From NCBI RefSeq assembly GCF_022179645.1, contig NZ_BPRA01000030.1:1-39157 (forward strand): a stretch of 39,157 nucleotides of DNA, read 5' to 3'. Positions 34,751-39,157 of this stretch are shown one piece after another. The notes under the pieces are model-generated. The model ran no database searches, was not told where the DNA came from, and worked only from the letters and a program-made list of their open reading frames with translations. How positions within the stretch are numbered: position 1 is the first letter of the stretch; each line of letters opens with the position of its first letter. Source of the DNA: Methylobacterium thuringiense. GTDB taxonomy: Bacteria > Pseudomonadota > Alphaproteobacteria > Rhizobiales > Beijerinckiaceae. The position numbers and the translations under genes were made by a program.

Positions 34751-34775
34751 AACGGCCCCCGATCCGGGGGCCGTT
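34751..34775. terminator. Bidirectional terminator
   Basis: Stem AACGGCCCCC/GGGGGCCGTT with a GATCC loop, followed by TTT on the plus strand and by TCTTTTTCC on the minus strand. It separates the convergent L,D-transpeptidase (stop at 34728) and acidic protein (stop at 34782). Confidence 0.85.
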
Positions 34776-34781
34776 TTTCGT

Positions 34782-35168
34782 TCAGGCGTCGAGGTGGTCC
34801 GCATCGTCGGCGTCGTCGTCGAGCTCAACGAGGAAGACGATGTCGGCTTCGTCTTCGTCCTCGTCGTCTTCATCGTCTGCGTCGGCCTCGGGAGCCTTCG
34901 CGTCCGCATCCTGATGGTGGGCATCGTCCTCGAAGTCGCCGCTGCCGTCGTCCTCGGACAGGGCCTGCTCGAACTCGTCGGTCTCGTCCTCCGTCGAGGC
35001 GCGGATGATCAGTTCGGAAGTACCGTTCCAGAGCGGGGTGCCCGCGCTCTTCATCGTGCCGATGTCTTCCTTGAAACCATCGCAGGTGAACAGATCGCGC
35101 GCCGTCTCTTCGTCGGCATTGATGACAGCGATCGCTTTGCCATCGATCTCGAGAGTGAACATGCCCAT
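34782..35168 (-). CDS. Acidic-tailed hypothetical protein
   Basis: A 128-residue protein. The first ~60 residues form a small folded-looking part (FTLEIDGKAIAVINADEETARDLFTCDGF, then SELIIRASTEDE). The C-terminal half is extremely acidic, with long runs of Asp and Glu and few other residues. A second Met two residues in is an equally good start. I recognise no family. High negative charge suggests a cytosolic protein binding basic partners or metal, but this is inference only. Confidence 0.7.
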   Translation of the reverse strand: MGMFTLEIDGKAIAVINADEETARDLFTCDGFKEDIGTMKSAGTPLWNGTSELIIRASTEDETDEFEQALSEDDGSGDFEDDAHHQDADAKAPEADADDEDDEDEDEADIVFLVELDDDADDADHLDA

Positions 35169-35297
35169 AGCGCTCCGTATCGGGCGCCGGCCGCGCCCGC
35201 CGCGGGCAAACCACGCCTCCGGCCCTGAGTCACCCCCGAAATCGTCCTGCGCCGCCCCCGCGCCCGATCGATCCGCAGGCTGATGCGCGTCGGAGAC

Positions 35298-36362
35298 TCA
35301 GGCGCCGCTGCCGCGCGAGATCGCGCGCTTGACCACGCCCTGCACCTCGGGATTGGACAGGAACAGGTCGTGGTTGATCAGGCCGCCGCCGTAATCGGAT
35401 GCGTCCGCGACGCGAACGCCGAGGGCTTCCAGGCGGCCGCGGTCGGCGGCGCCCGCACGGGTTCCGCCGGCGAGCACGCCCGAGAGCTCGAGCGCCCGGT
35501 CGTTGGTCGAGGAAATCACCGTGATCTTGTGGACGTCCGGCCCCATCCGCTCGACCGCGTTGGTGAACAGGTCGATGTCGATGTCGGGGGCGGCGAGCAC
35601 CACCGCGCCGATCCGCGCCATCGCCGCTTCGCCCGCCTCCGCCCGCAGCATCCGCAGGGTCTCGAGGGTCAGCAGCGTGCCCATGGAATGCGCGACGATG
35701 TTGATGCGGCCGCCCGAGGGCGAGGCGGCGAGCGCCTTCAGGAGATCCTCGAAGGCGTCGCGGGACCACATCGCGCTCTCGCGGTCGTAGCCGTAATCGA
35801 AGGTCGCCGCGGCCGAGGGCCAGGTGAACAGCGCCGACGCCCCGCGGAAGCGGATGCCGTCGGAGAGCATCGCGGCGCTGAGCGCCGAGGATTCGAAGCT
35901 CTCGCGGTAGCCGTGGACATAGATCAGCACGTCCCGGCCGAAGGCCGCCTGCGAGAAGGCCGTCGCCGCGTTGGCCCCCGTCTCGACCTGCGGAATCGAC
36001 CGGATGCCCCAATCGCCGTTGACGACGGCCGAGACCTTGCCGACGAACGAGCGGTCGGGCGCGGAGATCCGCACCTCGGCGAAGCTCAGGCCCCGGCCGC
36101 GTTCGGACCCGAAATACGGAGACTTGGTACCGCCGTTCACCGCCTTGCGGGTTGTGGCGACGAGCAGCACCGGGCTGACGTCGAGGGCGGACTGGTCCCG
36201 CGGTGCCGTGCCGACCGTGCCGGTGGAAAGTCCGTCGGTGATGCAGCCCGAAAGGCCCGGCGTCACCGCCGCAGCTCCGAACAGGGCGGCGATCCGGACG
36301 ACGGAGCGCCGTGTCGGCGCATCCGCCTCGGCTCTCGTCGGTCGCAAACTATGCCACCTCAT
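35298..36362 (-). CDS. DUF900 alpha/beta hydrolase, putative lipoprotein
   Basis: A 354-residue exported hydrolase. The leader has a twin-arginine-like RRSVVRIAALFG and a lipobox-like LSGC, so it may be lipid-anchored. The DUF900 domain shows DVLIYVHGYRESFESS (oxyanion region), FTWPSA, NIVAHSMGTLL with the nucleophile Ser, LAAPDIDIDLF (Asp) and a C-terminal INHDLFLSN with the His. The substrate is unknown. It is divergent from meaB with about 190 nt between. Confidence 0.85.
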   Translation of the reverse strand: MRWHSLRPTRAEADAPTRRSVVRIAALFGAAAVTPGLSGCITDGLSTGTVGTAPRDQSALDVSPVLLVATTRKAVNGGTKSPYFGSERGRGLSFAEVRISAPDRSFVGKVSAVVNGDWGIRSIPQVETGANAATAFSQAAFGRDVLIYVHGYRESFESSALSAAMLSDGIRFRGASALFTWPSAAATFDYGYDRESAMWSRDAFEDLLKALAASPSGGRINIVAHSMGTLLTLETLRMLRAEAGEAAMARIGAVVLAAPDIDIDLFTNAVERMGPDVHKITVISSTNDRALELSGVLAGGTRAGAADRGRLEALGVRVADASDYGGGLINHDLFLSNPEVQGVVKRAISRGSGA

Positions 36363-36555
36363 CGTGCGATGTCCTCAATCGCCGGGCAGACGCGTGCGCG
36401 CCCAGCTTCTCGCAGATCATGTGCGGCACGATCTTGGCCATGACGAGGCAATCGACAGGGGATCCTGTGCGCGACGCCGTCTCCGTGCCCGAAGCGCCAC
36501 ATCCGACCGGCCTGCCCCCTCGACGAACGCCGTTGCGCCCTGCATGAAGAGCGCC

Positions 36556-37545
36556 ATGGCGCCTACTCTTCCCGACATGGACAACATCCGCGAGCGGCTG
36601 CTCAAGGGAGACCGCGCGGCACTCGCCCGCGCCATCACCTTCGCAGAGTCCCGGCGGGCCGATCACCGCGCCGCGGTGCGCGACCTGATCGACGCTGTGC
36701 TGCCCGAGACCGGCAAGGCGATCCGGGTCGGCATCACCGGCGTGCCGGGTGTCGGCAAGTCGACGACGATCGACATGCTCGGCAGCCAGCTGACCAAGGC
36801 CGGCCACAAGGTGGCGGTGCTCGCGGTCGATCCGTCCTCGACCCGCACCGGCGGCTCGATCCTCGGCGACAAGACCCGGATGGCGCAGCTCGCGCAGGAC
36901 CGGAACGCCTTCATCCGGCCCTCGCCCTCGTCCGGCACCCTCGGCGGTGTCGCCGCCAAGACCCGCGAGACCATGCTGCTCTGCGAGGCTGCGGGTTTCG
37001 ACGTGATCCTGGTGGAGACGGTCGGCGTCGGCCAGTCCGAGACGGCGGTGGCCGATCTCACCGACTTTTTCCTGGTTCTGATGCTGCCCGGTGCCGGCGA
37101 CGAGCTCCAGGGCATCAAGAAGGGTATTCTCGAACTCGCCGACATGATCGCGGTCAACAAGGCCGACGACGGCGAGAACGAAAAGCGGGCGAAGGTCGCC
37201 GCGCAGGATTACCGCGCGGCTTTGCACATCCTGACGCCGGCCTCGGCGACATGGTCGCCGCCGGTCGTCACGATCTCGGGGCTGCACGGAAAGGGGCTCG
37301 ATGACCTCTGGTCGAAGATCGAGGATCACCGCCAGAAGCTCACCGCCACGGGCGAGATCTTCGAGCGGCGCAAGAAGCAGGACGTGAAGTGGATGTGGGC
37401 GCTGGTCCACGAGCGCCTGCACCAGAAGCTCACCAGCAGCGTCGATGTCCGCAAGGCGACCGCGGAGGCCGAGAAGTCGGTGGCGCGGGGCGAGCATTCG
37501 CCGGCGGCCGGTGCGCAGGCGATCTCGGACCTGATCGGTCTTTGA
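36556..37545 (+). CDS. meaB: Methylmalonyl-CoA mutase-associated GTPase MeaB
   Basis: A 329-residue G3E-family GTPase that protects and gates cofactor loading of the B12-dependent methylmalonyl-CoA mutase. In Methylorubrum it is needed for the ethylmalonyl-CoA pathway that regenerates glyoxylate during C1 and C2 growth. Motifs: P-loop GVPGVGKST, switch region VDPSSTRTGGSILGDKTRM, VETVGVGQSETAV (G3) and NKAD (G4), followed by a helical dimerisation C-terminus. The ATG at 36556 gives MAPTLPDMD, matching the family start. The mutase genes are not in this window. Its TGA overlaps the TTG start of pcp. Confidence 0.96.
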   Translation: MAPTLPDMDNIRERLLKGDRAALARAITFAESRRADHRAAVRDLIDAVLPETGKAIRVGITGVPGVGKSTTIDMLGSQLTKAGHKVAVLAVDPSSTRTGGSILGDKTRMAQLAQDRNAFIRPSPSSGTLGGVAAKTRETMLLCEAAGFDVILVETVGVGQSETAVADLTDFFLVLMLPGAGDELQGIKKGILELADMIAVNKADDGENEKRAKVAAQDYRAALHILTPASATWSPPVVTISGLHGKGLDDLWSKIEDHRQKLTATGEIFERRKKQDVKWMWALVHERLHQKLTSSVDVRKATAEAEKSVARGEHSPAAGAQAISDLIGL

Positions 37546-38219
37546 GGCCACCGCGCCTGCTCGTCACCGGGTTCGGGCCGTTTCCGGGTGTGCCGATCAA
37601 TCCGAGTGCGACGCTGGCAAGGCGCATCGCCGCCTCACCGCGCCTGCGGCGCGTGATGGGGACGGCGCCGGAACTGTTGATCCTGACGACGTCCTACTCG
37701 GCGCTTTCCACCGAACTGGAGCCGGCTCTGGCCGAGCAACCCGACGCGGTGCTGATGATCGGCATCGCCCGGCGGGCCAGGTGCATCCGCATCGAGGGAA
37801 GGGCGGTCAATCGCGCGAGCCGGCTGTTCCCCGACGCTTCCGGGAAGGTCGCGCGCCAGCTCACCCTCGACCTGGACGGACCTCACGAGCGCAGAAGCGC
37901 AATTGCGGCGCAACTCCGCATCCCCTTGCGCCGCGTCGGTGCGATCGCATCGCGCGATGCCGGGCGATACCTCTGCAACGCGAGCTACTATCGCGTCCTG
38001 TCGGAAGGCTGCCCGGCGATCTTTTTACACATTCCGCCTCTTCCCGATCTGTCGCGCCGGTCGGGCTCTCATCGGATCCGGAGGCGACGTCCCCTCGATG
38101 CCTGGACCGACGCCATCGTGGAGTCGGCCCTGGTTCTGCTCGTCCGTGCACGCCGCGACGCGAGGCCGCGAAGAGGGGAGGGGGCTTTCATGCCGAGCGG
38201 CGGCGCAGCCCCGCGATGA
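37542..38219 (+). CDS. pcp: Pyroglutamyl-peptidase I
   Basis: A 225-residue C15-family peptidase that removes N-terminal pyroglutamate. It begins LLVTGFGPFPGVPINPSA, the family signature. The catalytic triad is visible: Glu85 in IEGRAVN, Cys145 in RYLCNASYY and His163 in FLHIPP. The TTG start at 37542 overlaps the meaB stop (TTGA), and no ATG or GTG lies in frame before the GFGPFP motif. The last ~30 residues (RARRDARPRRGEG onward) extend beyond the domain and overlap the convergent gene by 32 nt. Coupling to meaB seems positional, not metabolic. Confidence 0.85.
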   Translation: MRPPRLLVTGFGPFPGVPINPSATLARRIAASPRLRRVMGTAPELLILTTSYSALSTELEPALAEQPDAVLMIGIARRARCIRIEGRAVNRASRLFPDASGKVARQLTLDLDGPHERRSAIAAQLRIPLRRVGAIASRDAGRYLCNASYYRVLSEGCPAIFLHIPPLPDLSRRSGSHRIRRRRPLDAWTDAIVESALVLLVRARRDARPRRGEGAFMPSGGAAPR

Positions 38220-38625
38220 AGTCGCGGTCGGTAAGCGCCGCGGCAACCAGGGCGAACAGCCCGATATGCAGGCCGGCTGCGGCGAGGCCGGCAGATTGAA
38301 GCTGCCACAGGCAGAGCGCCGCGCCGGCCATGACACCTGGCCCGACGACATAGACGACCTCGCGCCACAACGCCGCCGGCCGTGCCAGCCGCCAGTAGCC
38401 GAAACTGAACGCGATCCCGGCAAAGAGGCCCTTCAGGAGAGCCATGTAGCGAAGCAGGCGCGCGAGGTCGGGCTCGACCGTCGAAGACGCGGTGCCCGGC
38501 CCTAGAACAACGGCCAGCGCCAGCGCGGAGGCCGTGACGACGAGGAGAAGCCCTCGCGGGCCGATACGGCCGCGTTTGCCGGCCGCTATGGCGTCAGCCC
38601 GTGCGATCGAAACGGTGGATGCCAT
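38188..38625 (-). CDS. Small polytopic membrane protein
   Basis: A 145-residue protein with a soluble N-terminus (ASTVSIARADAIAAGKRG) and about four hydrophobic helices: LLLVVTASALALAVVLG, YMALLKGLFAGIAFSFGYW, VVYVVGPGVMAGAALCLW and GLAAAGLHIGLFALVAAALT. I recognise no characterised family. The ATG at 38625 follows GGAGG-type sequence on the minus strand. Its stop codon lies inside the end of pcp. Confidence 0.7.
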   Translation of the reverse strand: MASTVSIARADAIAAGKRGRIGPRGLLLVVTASALALAVVLGPGTASSTVEPDLARLLRYMALLKGLFAGIAFSFGYWRLARPAALWREVVYVVGPGVMAGAALCLWQLQSAGLAAAGLHIGLFALVAAALTDRDFIAGLRRRSA

Positions 38626-38953
38626 GGGAAACCTCCTGTCGCAGTGGAGTCTCGCTTTGTTCCGTATGCGTTGCAGGCAGAGTAGCGCAGGAGTCCGACC
38701 CGTTCGAGTGAGAGCCAAGGCCGGAGAGCGGGATCGGGTCGCCGACGAAATTTTCGCCGGCTCCGAACTTTTCCGGTTGACGTCTCCGGTCTGTCTCCGT
38801 ATATCCCTGTTCATCGGCGCCGGCCGCGGAAGCAGCTCGGTGGCCTTCGCATCTTCTGAACAATCTGCGGGAAGTGTCCGGCGACTGTCGGGCGGCCTGC
38901 TTTTGGTTTTTTGGGTGTGAGCGTGTCGGTTTCGAGAGCCTCTGGTTTTTGGG

Positions 38954-38980
38954 TTGACACGATTTTGGCGGCGCATTAAT
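38954..38980 (+). promoter_or_regulatory. Candidate rRNA operon promoter
   Basis: TTGACA at 38954-38959 is a perfect -35. The best -10 is ATTAAT (38975-38980, 4 of 6 with 15-nt spacing); the shifted hexamers at 16 or 17 nt match less well. The surrounding DNA (38890-39060) is T-rich and lower in GC than the rest of the window, as expected of a strong promoter region. Confidence 0.5.
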
Positions 38981-39072
38981 CAGCGCCTCCGCTTTGGGTC
39001 TGGCTGGTTGATCTGGTTTTGATCTGGGGTTTATTTCGAGAGATCTTGAGCTTCGGCTTGCTTGGTCTTTTG

Positions 39073-39157
39073 TGTTCTTTGACAAGTTGGTTTGTGAGAA
39101 AGAGAAGCGTGGGCGGCTTGTGTGTCCTTGCGGGTTTGGCTGAGAGGCTGGACCGTG
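39073..39157 (+). promoter_or_regulatory. rRNA operon leader with boxA antitermination site
   Basis: TGTTCTTTGACA at 39073-39084 matches the boxA consensus TGCTCTTTAACA at 10 of 12 positions. It is followed by GAGAAAGAGAAGCGTGGGCGG, the conserved segment found ahead of 16S rRNA in Rhizobiales. No mature 16S sequence is in the window, so the rRNA gene should start downstream of 39157. Confidence 0.75.

Noticed and set aside
1-39157. tRNA genes, CRISPR arrays, prophage or integrative element
   Set aside because: No T-loop-like conserved signatures in a tRNA context, no regularly spaced repeats, and no integrase, capsid or transposase genes were seen.

Overview
The window looks like chromosome of a Methylobacterium/Methylorubrum-type alphaproteobacterium (Rhizobiales). 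Base composition is very GC-rich. The MeaB GTPase at 36556-37545 is 329 codons long and, as I recall it, reads very like the Methylorubrum extorquens protein without being identical. A PHB depolymerase is present, dispersed GC-rich inverted repeats of the kind common in this group sit between genes, and the right edge runs into a typical alphaproteobacterial rRNA operon leader. I see no prophage, CRISPR array, complete insertion sequence or tRNA. This is mostly ordinary core chromosome with small lineage-specific genes between housekeeping genes.

Layout. 1-364 holds a nested inverted repeat and no gene. 365-4392 (minus) is an overlapping lysyl-phosphatidylglycerol synthase/hydrolase pair (mprF/lpiA-acvB). 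4710-7269 (plus) has a small membrane protein, a class I aminotransferase, a glutathione S-transferase-like protein and another small membrane protein, closed by a hairpin. 7692-9902 is a class A penicillin-binding protein. 9974-12124 carries a small unknown gene, a dispersed repeat, a PilZ protein, pyrophosphatase and a GNAT acetyltransferase. 12315-16916 has a DEAD/DEAH helicase, another repeat, RsgA and a CPA1 Na+/H+ antiporter. 17085-22181 has MsrA, an O6-alkylguanine methyltransferase, PHB depolymerase, an aldehyde dehydrogenase of the succinate-semialdehyde type and a class II glutamine amidotransferase. 22588-26089 has a stand-alone receiver, ribosomal protein S21, several small genes, a glutathione peroxidase-like protein and a degenerate receiver. 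26331-28731 is a tightly coupled argJ-SIMPL-mutT operon, followed by a frameshifted cupin. 29085-31457 has a DUF427 protein, an NDUFAF5-like methyltransferase, a glycine-zipper protein and ComF. 31516-35168 has a NarK-type transporter, a small secreted protein, a periplasmic L,D-transpeptidase and an acidic protein. 35298-38625 has a DUF900 lipoprotein hydrolase, meaB, pcp and a small membrane protein. 38626-39157 is the promoter and leader of an rRNA operon whose 16S gene should begin just beyond the window.

Themes. Envelope maintenance recurs (LPG synthase/hydrolase, PBP1A, L,D-transpeptidase, antiporter), as do repair and redox protection (MsrA, Ogt, MutT, GPx-like, GST) and storage-carbon/acyl-CoA metabolism (PhaZ, MeaB). 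Gene junctions often use a 4-nt NTGA overlap, with ATG, GTG, TTG and apparently even CTG as the downstream start. The most unusual points are a comF frame with no canonical start that would keep its zinc ribbon, a possible 30-residue membrane microprotein, a receiver lacking its conserved residues, a decayed cupin gene and several structured dispersed repeats. I did not find convincing evidence of a wholly new multi-gene system.
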